64,000 nucleotides of DNA from Malurus cyaneus samueli (taxonomy: Eukaryota; Chordata; Aves; Passeriformes; Maluridae), in NCBI GenBank assembly GCA_009741485.1, contig CM019238.1:16609950-16673949 (forward strand), read 5' to 3'. A program made the translations under genes and the position numbers. The notes under the pieces were generated by a model. That model had not been told where the DNA came from. It did not search any database and was given only the letters and a program-made list of their open reading frames with translations. Below are positions 1 to 10,885 of this stretch, piece after piece; position 1 is the first letter of the stretch; each line of letters starts with the position of its first letter.

Positions 1-3000
1 TCATGACTGATTTCTTTCTTTATCTGGGAAATTAAAAAACAAGGGAAAAATATGTCAGCAAATCATGCACAATCTGCAATTTTCCAATAAGAAGCAGCAG
101 CTCCTCCTACCTGCCACTGGAAATAGCTATTCAACATTATTAAGTACCTCCAGCTCCTCACAGCTAGACAAATCCCAAAGTACCTCCTTTAGTGCATTTT
201 TTTATTGATGAGGTTTGTCATTTTATGGGATGTGGTACAATAGAAAGCAATTAAGTCAGTGATGCACACAAATGTTACCTTTTTGCGATGCGTCAGCAGC
301 AATAATCCTCTCTCAAATATGCTGAGAAGCAGCCATAAAGCTTCTCCTGCCAGAGGCGAGCTCTGCTGAGCCTGGCTGTGCTCAGAGCTCCTCAGAAGGT
401 GCTGCTGGAGGTTTGCATTCAGCAAAAGCAGCCAGAATTAAGGAGCACGAGCTGCTCCATTTTGGTGTAAAGGAAATAGCTGCTCAATCATCCTCAGCTT
501 CCCAAAATTGTTGGTTTGATCTCTTCGGGGCTCTGTGGGAGCCCTGAGCGAGGCACCAAGGCCAGATGGGATCTCTTGTTCATCCCAGGAGAGGGGTGAA
601 GAGCTGGGTCATGGGAATCAAGGAACCCCAGGATTTCACATTCCACCTCCTCTGAATTGCAACTTTTCTGATGTAGAACCCTGATTTCAGTGGGTCAAAA
701 CCTTTTCCCCTTAACCTTGGTGAAAGTGTCACTTTCGACTTCACCAGAAGGAGGAAGAAATCAAAGTTTGATCCTCTCCTCAACCTTTACAAGTCAGCTA
801 AATACAATGTATTACAGAATGCAATTGCTTGGAGCAGTAATATTCACTGAAATGAAGAATTTTTTCCCCCAAGTACTACAAAACACTTGATGTTTGCTGA
901 AGGAAATGGAAATATTTCATGGAACAATTTATAGAAGCAGCGTTTTCACTGGAAACAATCTGAACCAAATCATTCAATCACAATTTATATCTAGAAGTGA
1001 AATGTCGGACAGATTGAAAGAAATGGGACCCCGTGCACAAAAGCTGTTTGTGAATGAGCTGAGGCTGTAAAGCAGGACTGACATTCCCTGGAAACAGGAA
1101 TTCCAGCAATTCCAGGAGGGCTGGGAGCCTGCAGGCACTGCCACAACCCCGGCACCGGGCAGGAAGCACAAACCACTCTGCAATAATTCTGATTTCAATC
1201 ACAGCTTATGGCCCTGTGGAAATCACATCATTTCTATCTCAGTTTTCTTTTCATTTCCATGAGGAGGAGGATGTGCATTTTCCTATCAAACTCTTTCAGA
1301 GGGGCAGCAGGCAATTACGACTTGCAAAGCTGAGGTAACGAATCTCTTTTGAGCAAGTTGTGTATTTTAAAAACCTCCCATTTTCATAAACCCACCTCCA
1401 AACAGCTCACGGCACCAGAAAAACCAACCTAAAGTTTGATTATACTTTCAGACAGAAATAAAAGTGACCTTAGAAAGTACAAATTCATTGTTTCAATATC
1501 AACCATTAACCCTCATTGGGCCTGGGGAGCATTTTCCCAGCATCAGTGATGGTGATGTATTGCAGGACCACTGCCACAGCAGCAATGCAAATATTCCCAC
1601 TCCAGGAACTCTTGTGTGCACATATATAAATATATTCACACACACACGGCTCCCAGATGAGTTTGTCAATGATATTTTGTATTATTTTTAGTGCACATGT
1701 ATTTCCATTCCATGTTTTGCATTATATAAACACCCAGATGGAAACTCCAACACGTCAGCCAGTAACTCTGAGCTACTGCTTTGCATTTTGTACCAGCCTT
1801 CGTTTTCATCTCTTCTCCCGAAGCAATCAGCAAACAGTTGTTTCATGAGCTGACAAGAAGTAGGAATAGCAGTGAAACACGATTAAACCCAGAGCTGTCC
1901 TTCAAGCATTTAATGGAGTGAAAAGGAGCTGCAGATTCTGTGCAGAGCCAACAGTGAGGTGCAGGACTCTCAGAACAGACTCCTCTCTATACCCACACTC
2001 TCCTGATGTGCATCTTTCTCCTTTATACCTTCAGAGGGACTCTGGGCTCACCTGGTTCTCCATCTGGGAGGTTTTGGTGGCTGGGAGGGTTCCTTTTCTC
2101 CTTCTCTATCCTCCAGTCTGTTCATCCACTTGACCACAGCAGGTTCAACATGCCAATATCAGTCTCAGAAGGAAATCTAAAATGGTACTTGGATTAGTCA
2201 CTTGGATTAGTCATCACCTAGGAACACTGAAAGCTGCAGGCACAAGATCTTGCATTTCATAGTGTTTTATTATTTTATTTATATGTACCACTGTTCTCTA
2301 AAAACGCATTCATCTGGTGATTCTTTCATCCTTGACGGAGAAGCACAAGGACAATGAAGCCCTGTACATTTTTTTCAGCCTTTCTCTCTATTTGCAGCTC
2401 CCCAAAGAGGGCTACTTCAATCTAGAGAGAATGCCCTGAGAAAGAGAAAAGCACTTATTTCATCCCCTGAGACCAAAAACTTCCAATCCCTACTTTTCAG
2501 TTGCTCTGCACTGGCGACACGATTCCTAAACGGCAGCACTATACATTGCAGCAATTCCACAGGGTCATCCTTTATGCAAATTCTCATTAGGAGAGGCTGG
2601 GGTAACATTACATTTGCAACATTCCTCTCCAGATTCCGTGTGTGGAAATCCAGCTCCGAGGCTAAAGCTGCTCTTTCATTAACTCGCAAATGCCAGACAG
2701 AGCACTCGGCTTGGCAGTCGCACACGGGGCTTTTTGGAATGTTTACAGACAAAAAAATCCTTTCCCTTGACCAAAACAATGAAAGGAATTATACCCACAG
2801 CTTTGGTCTGAAGATTTGTACGTAGGACAGCTGGAACAGGAAGTTAATGGGGAGTCAGTGTTGGTTGATGCAGCTCCACACAACATTCCAATCCCATTGA
2901 CCTTGGGAGGGTAATGTGGCACCATTATTCATTCCTGCTGGGGACATCTCAAGAGAGAAACCCTCAGCGCTCATTTTTCTTAAATGTTATTTTTTTGCGC

Positions 3001-3285
3001 ATTGCAACACAAAGGATGTTTGTAGAAATGGCAATAATTAACAGATTGGAATTAAACCACACTTAGAAAACCATTAATATGTTCACTTTGCACAGATTTT
3101 GAGCTAGCTGTTGAGCAAAGTATAACTCTCTGGCCCCAACGTGGCAAATTAGATTCCACTAAATGGTCTTATATTAGATTGCATGGGTAAGCTGTTTGTA
3201 AAAATGTGATTATAAAGAAATGAAAGAAAAAAAAATGTAAATTTCCTTTTTGGTTGTTATAACAAAATGGCTGAATGACTGAACA
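1..3285. other. No gene seen; AT-rich non-coding sequence
   Basis: I see no convincing gene, RNA or mobile element here. Open frames are under about 120 codons and show no family motif. The only simple-sequence feature noted is a short CA run near 1,634-1,646 beside an AT-rich patch. The stretch reads as intronic or intergenic vertebrate DNA. Confidence 0.6.
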
Positions 3286-3388
3286 TACCACTTAGTGCAA
3301 TGATTTAGCTGATATGGTGGTGTCGAGTCAAAGCCTGGACTCGATCTTGGAGATCTTTTCCAGCCTAAATGACTCAATGACTCCATAA
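3286..3388 (+). repeat. CR1 LINE 3'-end fragment
   Basis: The segment matches the typical 3' end of avian CR1 elements as I know it. It begins with CACTTAGTGCAATGATTTAG, continues with a GGTGGTGT stretch, then GCCTGGACTCGATCTTGGAG and ATCTTTTCCAGCCTAAATGA. It ends in two decayed copies of the ATTCTATG-type octamer (ATGACTCA, ATGACTCC). The order of these blocks places it on the plus strand. It is a heavily 5'-truncated and mutated copy with no coding content, as is usual for CR1. Recognition is by eye from the 3' motifs; subfamily not assigned. Confidence 0.8.
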
Positions 3389-3974
3389 GTAGAACTCATA
3401 TAAGACATCCTGTCATGTCCCAAAGTTATAACATTCTCCAAATGAATAAGCATTACAGAACGGACATGAAGAACCTTGGTGCTTTTTTGACAACATTTCC
3501 TTGGCATTTAAATGTTTTTGGAAGCTCCATCACAATGCCATGGGCCGTGCAGGGGCTGACAAGCCTCATGGCAGGGCTGCTGGGTCACTGGGGCCAAGGT
3601 GCAGAATTGCACAGAGCAAACCAAGAACTCCTGAGAAAAACGCTTGTCCAAGTGCCCATCGCTCACCCTGCCACATTCCAGGGGATTGTGACAAGTCCTG
3701 GGCACTTTCTATTGCAAGGCAAACTCAGTTTCTTCTTTTACATTTGCTCTTTATGATTGCTAGAATGTGAATATTTTGTAGTGGAGCGTGCTTTAGTATT
3801 TGGAGTTTGCTAAGGAAAGATTCCGAAGTTGGGATGGAAATTCTACTTCAATTAAGAGTAAGAAAACAACCACAGAATAAAAGGGGTAAAGGAAATAAAA
3901 CTGAGAGGAGGAACTGTAGGCTCTACATCTTTCATAGTTTAAGTGACTGCTCTGAGCACCTGGCTGTCACTCAC

Positions 3975-4078
3975 CTGGCACACCAAATCATGGTTATCCA
4001 AAATGATGGAGACACGCAGCATCCATGTAGGCAAAATGTTCACATGAAATTCAACAGATCCATTTCCAAGTCCGTGTG
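3975..4078 (-). CDS. Candidate exon of an unrecognised gene
   Basis: On the minus strand this 104-base segment lies between a pyrimidine-rich acceptor (TTTTACAGCCCTGCTTAG) and a good donor (CAG|GTGAGTGAC). Only one frame is open. It starts after one base carried from an upstream exon and ends in phase 0. It encodes 34 residues containing HGLGNGSVEFHV and later LRVSIILDNHDLVCQ. The incoming phase is compatible with the candidate exon at 5,132-5,248. I recognise no domain. Intronic pseudo-exons of this quality are frequent, so this is a lead and not an established exon. Confidence 0.22.
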
Positions 4079-5131
4079 CTAAGCAGGGCTGTAAAATACA
4101 TCAGCTATTCTGAGCTTTGCTGCTTGCTTGTGGGAGACAGGAGGAGAGATGGATGGTGGTTTGAGGAGATTTTTAAATTTCAACAAACTTCACAGCAAAG
4201 GAAAAATAAATTGTTTGGAATATTTTCAGGGTTCTTTGGATGTGTACTTTCCACATTTTCCAAGAGCATTTCCCTGCCCCATTTTCTGAAGTTCATTAAT
4301 GAAAATGGTAACCCTGTGGGCAAAACGCCCTCTAAACTGCAAGCTACAAATCCCTGAAGCAAAAAATGCACAGGGAAATCTACTCCTTGGAAAAATGGCA
4401 GTGAGCAGGATCAGACTCACTCCTGTGACAGACCTCCTTCCACAGTCAGGCTTTTGGTAAGTCATTAGAAAAGATGACATGTGTATCCTGGCACAACTAG
4501 GTCCTGGGGAAAAGTTGACAGATGTTCTGCTATAAATCAGTTCTGATGCACATTGTGCTGCCTCCAGAGGCATCTTCTGGTCTTCCACAAAAGGTTACTG
4601 AACCATAGATAATACAAAAATGCAGATACAATTGTAAGGAATAAATGTAAGGTTCTGCTCTAGCCCACTCAGAAAGTCTAATGCATGAATAATGTTCCAT
4701 CTGCACGATGGTCAAATGTGAGTGAAATTGATTTTGGATGTACCACATAGAGCAGCATGGGCCTTAACAAGCTTAGTGACATGGGGGACCTTGTCAGGAA
4801 TCTGTACAAAATTCATGATACAAGAAATTGGTATAAATGAGAATCTGGGACAATGAAGAACGGGGTTTATATTACGAGAAACTTTTGTACTGAGTAATCA
4901 AAACGAATCACGTACCGGAGGCATTCTCCAGTAGAGGATAACAAAGTTTAGTCACATTAAATTTATAATAAACATGTGAAACATGTCAAATGTGCAGCTA
5001 CATATCCTGACCATTAACTTTTCTGGATGCATGAATAAAACGTGAGCAATGGGAACAAAAGAGCCTTCTGCTAACGTGTTCAGCTGGAGAGATTTCTTTT
5101 TGCCTGAAGCTGCAATCTTTCCACCACTTAC
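4079..5131. other. No feature seen between candidate exons
   Basis: AT-rich sequence without recognisable coding, repeat or RNA features. If the flanking candidate exons are real, this is an intron of about 1.05 kb. It starts at the donor GTAAGTG (complement of 5,125-5,131) and ends at the acceptor next to 4,078. Confidence 0.4.
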
Positions 5132-5248
5132 CTTCACCAGGATCAGGGCTGTGCATCACACCTGCATCTGTGACAATCTGTAATGGCTTTAGGATTTCAC
5201 ATATCACTCCTGAAATTCCAGACAGTGATCCAATGGCACCTGGTGATT
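5132..5248 (-). CDS. Candidate exon, phase 1-1, unrecognised protein
   Basis: On the minus strand a 117-base segment follows the strong acceptor CTTTGTTTTGCAG and ends at GAAG|GTAAGTGG, close to the consensus donor. Of the three frames only one is open. It takes one base from the preceding exon and leaves one base over (phase 1-1). It encodes 38 residues, including SPGAIGSLSGISGVICEIL and then LKPLQIVTDAGVMHSPDPGE. The phase matches the neighbouring candidate at 5,431-5,541, which would make a 182-base intron between them. I do not recognise the protein. This has the best splice signals of the candidates, but no homology support is available here. Confidence 0.3.
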
Positions 5249-5430
5249 CTGCAAAACAAAGAAAGAAGATTTAAAAAATTATTAAAAGAATGAAAAAGGC
5301 TGTAAATGACAAAAGCAGGAAAATAAGTCATCTAAATTTTGGAAATACCCCATGCAAGAATTGATACATTTATTTATTAAAACCTCATTATCAACAAAAA
5401 TCTTTCAGAAAGTGTTCATGCATATTTTAC

Positions 5431-5541
5431 CTTTCACCTGAGCAATCATTTTCATTAATGCATAAATACCATTAATGACATTTACAGTCATGTGAATTCT
5501 TTGCACCCGGTTAAGCTCCTTGTTGAAATATGAAATAATTT
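5431..5541 (-). CDS. Candidate exon, phase 1-1, unrecognised protein
   Basis: A 111-base minus-strand segment is open in a frame that reads IISYFNKELNRVQRIH and then MTVNVINGIYALMKMIAQVK. It ends GTGAAAG|GTAAAA, an acceptable donor. The acceptor is less clear. TACTAAG at 5,542-5,548 gives phase 1 and joins in frame to the candidate exon at 14,468-14,521. An alternative acceptor, CAACAAG, lies further in and gives phase 0. The polypyrimidine tract is poor in both cases. The residue composition (amphipathic, with few stops in the frame) looks coding, but I can assign no family. Confidence 0.27.
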
Positions 5542-7254
5542 CTTAGTACATGTCAGGTGTACCTTTCTATTGAGAAACCAACCCTCAAACCCACCAGGTT
5601 TGGGTTGAATGAGCTGTTGTTTTTCCCTACCTCGCTTCCTCTTTTGAATTTCAAAAATTTTTGAACTTTTTGCAGATGAGTGCCATGAAAACTGTGAGGC
5701 TGTGGATGCAATTTAGCATTAACAAGTAGGAGACCAAAGATCCATCCATCCTTCCTTCCTTCCTGCAAGATGATGGTGTGATGGTTTCAGAGCTCAGGCT
5801 GCAAAGTAAACTCACAAAATACATCTGAACCAACATATTCTGCTCATGAAGGCATCCAGGCACCACAGATTCATGAACTAAAATATCTTTCAGCCCACCA
5901 ATTTAATACAGAGATTTATTTTTACACGTTGCAATGGCATTATGAGCCACATAACGCTTTGCTTTGAAAGAAAACAAGAGGGATATTTTTCAAATCGGGT
6001 TAAAATTTATACATTCACTCCACTGCTTTCTCTGACTCACTTAAAGATTTTGATTATGGAACCCATAGAATTTAAAGACAAGCAACTGAAATAAAAGTTC
6101 ATCTAATAAAACCAGTTAAATGTTTCTTTCTGCTGTCAGTCAATTCAATTTTCACAGATAGGAAACAGAAATAATTCAAACCGGCATCCACCCAGTCTCC
6201 TTTTCTGGATTTGAACACAATTTGTTTTGCATTCTTTTAAATGCATCACACTTTAAAGTGGTTGGGGATCATATTCCTTGGCACAGAAAGATTCTTCAGC
6301 AAAGATTTACACAGAGGGGACTGCAGCAGCTTGAAAGATGGCAACTAATAACATCAGCACAGCATGCATATCATTTTATGCACAGAAACTTGGCAAGACT
6401 AAGAGTGTTTTTAGTGGAATGTGGCTGTGCTAATACTCCCTCCTGTGAACAGCTCCTTCTCTCTGGATAATTCAGATCTCCACGCAGCCATCTGAGATGG
6501 CTTTTCACAGAGCTGCTTTTACAAAATGAAATTATCTTCATTATTATTAATTTTATGAAAATAAATTGCCTTGGAGTTCCGTGCTAATTACTGTCCCTGT
6601 CACACAGCCCAGGAAGAGGAGGTGTGGAACTTTATACAACAGAGTCTCAAAGACACGGGCCACAACCTTGCAGAGTAAGGAAATGACTCCTAATAACCAT
6701 AATGGAAACCTTGAGCTAAAATGCCTCTAGTTGCAATTTCCTCACCACAGAACACTGCACATTTTTGTCCTTCATTTTCAACTCCAATTATACTACTGCT
6801 ATGTTTGGAGACAGCTCCAAAATAAATAGTTCAATTTCTGTACAGTGTTTTACGAGTTGTCGACAAGCATACATGGCTGACAGGCACATGTGAATTTTGG
6901 ATGTCTGGGCTTGTATTTCCTTGTTTTGCAAATAAGAATTTTTTACTGAAATGCTATTGAAGTAAGTATAAAGAAGCACACATGGAAATCCATTAAATCT
7001 CAGAAGTTTCTGCCCTGGCTTGACCTGCAGATGGAGGGTTCAGGAGGGCAGGAAAACTCACTGACCTTGACTGCTGTTATCACTGAAGAGCAGGCCAGAT
7101 AAGCTCTCCGATCAAATTTAAGGCACTTCAGCCCAAAATCACCTGCCAAGTGCTCAGCCTGGGGCTTAGGCTGAGCTGAGTGTCCAAAGCAGCATCATCT
7201 CACCCATCACAGCCCAATGGCAGCACGGGAGACAGGAGCTGTGACAGCACCAGC
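5542..7254. other. No gene seen
   Basis: AT-rich non-coding sequence. A short CCATCCATCC/TTCCTTCCTTCC stretch lies at about 5,744-5,764. No mobile element or RNA gene is recognisable, and open frames are short and unremarkable. Confidence 0.6.
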
Positions 7255-7541
7255 AGCCCTGTCTAGGATCATCCAGGATTTATCCATAAAATTGAGTCCC
7301 AAGCTATTGGGAGCAGCACAGCCTCTGCAGCCCTGCCCAGGATCATTCCAGGATTTATCCATAAAATCAAGTCCCAAGCTGGAGCAGCACAGACCCTGCA
7401 TCCCTGTCCAGGATCATTCCAGGATTTATCCATAAAATCAAGTCCCCAGCTGCTGGAGCAGCACAGCCCCTGCACCCTCTGCCCAGGACCATCCAGGATT
7501 TATCCATAAAATCGAGTCCCGAGCTGCTGGAGCAGTGACCT
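7255..7541. repeat. Minisatellite, about 74-bp unit, 4 copies
   Basis: Four head-to-tail units share the core AGGATTTATCCATAAAAT, which starts at 7,275, 7,350, 7,421 and 7,495 (periods 75, 71 and 74). The core is followed by (A/G)AGTCCC(A/C/G)AGCT and GGAGCAGCAC blocks. The rest of each unit is a GC-richer CAGCCCTGCCCAGGATC-type segment. Units differ by several substitutions and small indels. Open frames crossing it on both strands simply reflect the repeat. Confidence 0.93.
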
Positions 7542-10500
7542 GAACAGATCTGCCTGCTGAGACTGGAACCCGCTCAGCAGCTCATGGAAATCACCACTCA
7601 AACAACAGCTCATCTCCGCAAAAAACTGGCAATTTGAAAATCGCTGGTTTTGTTCTCTGACCCTAAAAGTCCGGAGAAAAAGGAGTTGCAGACATGTGAA
7701 GCACATCCCAAGCCCACAAAACCCTAATTCACACTGTTTCATTCAAAGAGAAGCACCACGGGGCTGTCTGCGTGAGAACAGGGGACTGTGGAGGCTCCTG
7801 CTGCTTTTAGTGCCTTTCCATAAACTACAGTCAGCAGAACTAAACAGAATTATACAACATTTTCTACATAAACAGAGTTCAGTAACTGCCAGGTAAGAGA
7901 AATAAAAGTTAAAGGAGGAAACACTTTTTCCCGTTCTGTCTTCCTCTCTCCCCTCATTCAAACACGAAGCTGATCAATCAACCTCAGGGCTTGCTTAGGT
8001 AAAAAAATTAAGAAGAAAGAAAGAATTTACCAATAAATCACTGTCTGGGTACAGGTGTAAATATTACCTTAGTTCAAATCACCTATTTGAAAACAGAGAC
8101 AACTTAAACAGTATTGAAAGCAGACATGTGACACTGTACACCCCTGAGATTTGGGGGGCTGAAAGCAAACAACATAAGGATCTACAGAAACACCAAAACA
8201 CCAAATCTTTGGGGTTTTAAACCCAAAGGATTTCTTGAAGATATTGTATGCAGTAAAAGTTTCAGTTTTATGAAAAGCCCACCTTGTATATTTAAAGTGG
8301 TTTTTGAAAGAACCGTTTAAAGGTGTTTTTAGAGATATCCATTTAAATAATAGAACACTTGTTTTTTTCTCACAGTTTGAGAAAGAAAATGTGAAGTTTC
8401 ATTAGATATGAAAAATCAGACAAAATGACAAACACCACATCCATCACAACCTCATTCAGTTAATTAAAATCAGATGCTCAGCTGAGTAATTTTAATTAGT
8501 AGTACTGGACACATTTTCAAGTTGTTTGGAACCAGGAGTTTTTAATAATTTATCCTCATTTCTTGGAACTCAGAAGTATATTTCACTCTTGGACATTAAA
8601 TGTCTGTGCCCATAAATTTTGCCCACGAAGCGTGAATTATTGTAACAGTTTGTTCACAATTAACAAGTGACTAAACAGGAGTGGAGCAGGGCTGGCAGTG
8701 TGTTAGCTGCAGCTCCTCCTGGAAGCCTGATGGACTCAGAGTACATTATTTTCCTTTTTCTTAATCAAATCTCAAGTGCAGATCTCCTGTAAAAGCACTT
8801 TTTGTTTTCAGATGAGTTAAGGTTGCACTTCAGCTCACTTACAGGATTCCCAAGGGACCTCATGGAGTTGTTTTCCCATCCAGAGTGGTCGCTGTACTTT
8901 TGACCTCAGCAAGTAACAAAAAATACTGACTTCTTTTCCTTGGAAGGAGAAATGGATATTGCTTGATTCTCTGCTAATTGAGAATTTGCTACCTTATAAA
9001 ATATAACTTATTGAGAACAAGAGATATGAAGGCACAAAAATCTTTGTCTTCAATAATATAGGTATCTATATGTGTTTTGATCTGGCAACTGCTCATTTTC
9101 AGCAGTAAATTGTAATGATTTCTCACAGCTGTCTTAAATGACAGATATCCTATGTTCTTAGCTAAATTATACCTAGCTCATAACCACCTAATACAAACCA
9201 AATCCTTCCACTGCTAAAAATGGTGCTAAAATTGCTAATTCCAGTACTGAAGGCTAGCAAATGTCCCCAGGATTTCCTATTCAACCTCGGTTTGCCTCCA
9301 AGGCACCATTAAATACTGTTAATTTTTAATAGGCTACTAATATCCCAATTTTTTTCCCACTGACTGCATTACTGGGGAGTCACTTTCCCACTGAAGCAGC
9401 AGAACTCTCGATTTCAGCTGATACCAAGCCAATACAAAAAAAACAAAACACAGATTCATGCTCAAAGTATCTCAATTCCTCCCTCAGCCTCGAAATCTTT
9501 GATTCCTTTACCACTGTCCTCTCATCAGACACAAAAAGCTTTGTCTCCAGCACAAAAGCTTTGTCAGAAATGTGCAACCATGTGCAGAATTCAGCCGATG
9601 AAGCAGTTGATAAAACAAAATATTCACTGTTTGCATCACCCCAGTGCTGGGCACGTGCTGCTGCTGAGGCCCTCATGCATAATTTTGGTTTAACACTCAA
9701 TCTTGTTCATATTTTTTTATAAAGTAAAGTGCCACTGTGTTACTGTGCCTGCATGAGAGCCCAACCTGAAAGCACAATGCTCCACTCTTCCCGTGGAACA
9801 TCTGGGGAGGATAATTATAATTAAGCACGTCTTGAATATTAATTGTTCTACTGTCACTGATGGAATGTCCTAGGATACACTGAATCAGTTCTGTTTCAGT
9901 TCTGTTTTATTTAAGAGCTTTGCCAGATGTTCTAATCATTGCACTTAGATTTCTCCACCAGGAAAACAGTTGCTGAGACTTGTGAATCTCCTGCCTTTGC
10001 CAACTGTCAAGGAAATAATTTCATCCCCAAAGAGGAGGCAAAATATCCAAGAATTTTTTCTTTTAAAGGAAAAAGCAAAGCAATGTTCCAGAAACATTTG
10101 TGCTGCTGTTGGCTCAGAAAAGATTTTGCTGAGAACAACACGATTATTGTAATCTTGGGCAACAAGGAACTCTTTTATTCACTCAAGTTACCACGTTAGG
10201 TTTTCATTGCCACTTATTTTCCATCATATCACGCAGCAGAAATTTAAAGCAGTTTTTTTCAGTGTTATAGAAATTAGAAATGACCATTTTGGAGGACCAT
10301 ACCCTAAACCAACACCTCAGTGCATTTTTGCTCTCTCGAGGGCTCGAATGACAGCAAAGAGCATCTTGGGATCCAATCTCTCTCTAAACAACTTTTGCCA
10401 TAGTGGGAACTCAACAACTGCTGAAGCTAAAACCTATTTTACAATTACTGATTCTGATATTCCCAGAGCACTGAATCTAAACTCACTTGCATGACTTCAC

Positions 10501-10827
10501 AGCTGAACTACTTTAAGCATGTTGTTTTAGCTCATTTGTAAAAAACAATAAATGAAAGACCTTCTCATCAAGGCTCAAAAGTGACAGTGAATGACTGAAA
10601 CATCAAACCAGGCTGAGGTTAGGAGCCTATTTGCTTGACATATTTGTTCTGAAATAGTTCTTTCAAAGAAACTGCTTCAAAAAAATTGCTGAATACCGCA
10701 GTAATTAGGGATTTGATCTCATAATGTGTCAAGTGCCTTTCAAAAAACTGAGTTTTTTTGTTATGTATTGTTCTCAGCGATCCCATGGAGTGGGTTGGGA
10801 TGTTTGAAACCCACATGAGTTTCACAT
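7542..10827. other. No gene seen
   Basis: Long AT-rich non-coding stretch. A splice-donor-like CCAG|GTAAGAG occurs at about 7,893 on the plus strand with a short open segment before it, which I do not accept as an exon. A homeodomain-type AT-rich patch (TAATTATAATTAAGCACG) lies at about 9,812. No repeats are recognisable. Confidence 0.55.
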
Positions 10828-10885
10828 GGCCTTGAGAGGTTGGACTGAGGTGACCTCCAGAGAGCCCTCCTAGTCCCACCACCCC
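10828..10885 (+). repeat. Degenerate CR1 LINE 3'-end fragment
   Basis: The block TTGAGAGGTTGGACTGAGGT followed by GACCTCCAGAGAGCCCTCCT matches the CR1 3' region that usually reads GGTTGGACTAGATGACCTCC then CAGAGGTCCCTTCCAACC. The octamer tail expected at the 3' end is absent or too decayed to see. The element is therefore truncated at both ends, or interrupted. Strand is inferred from the motif order. Confidence 0.55.

Noticed and set aside
7813..7893. Plus-strand exon ending CCAG|GTAAGAG
   Set aside because: Its quality is like that of many chance pseudo-exons, it has no partner exon on the plus strand, and it has no family similarity.
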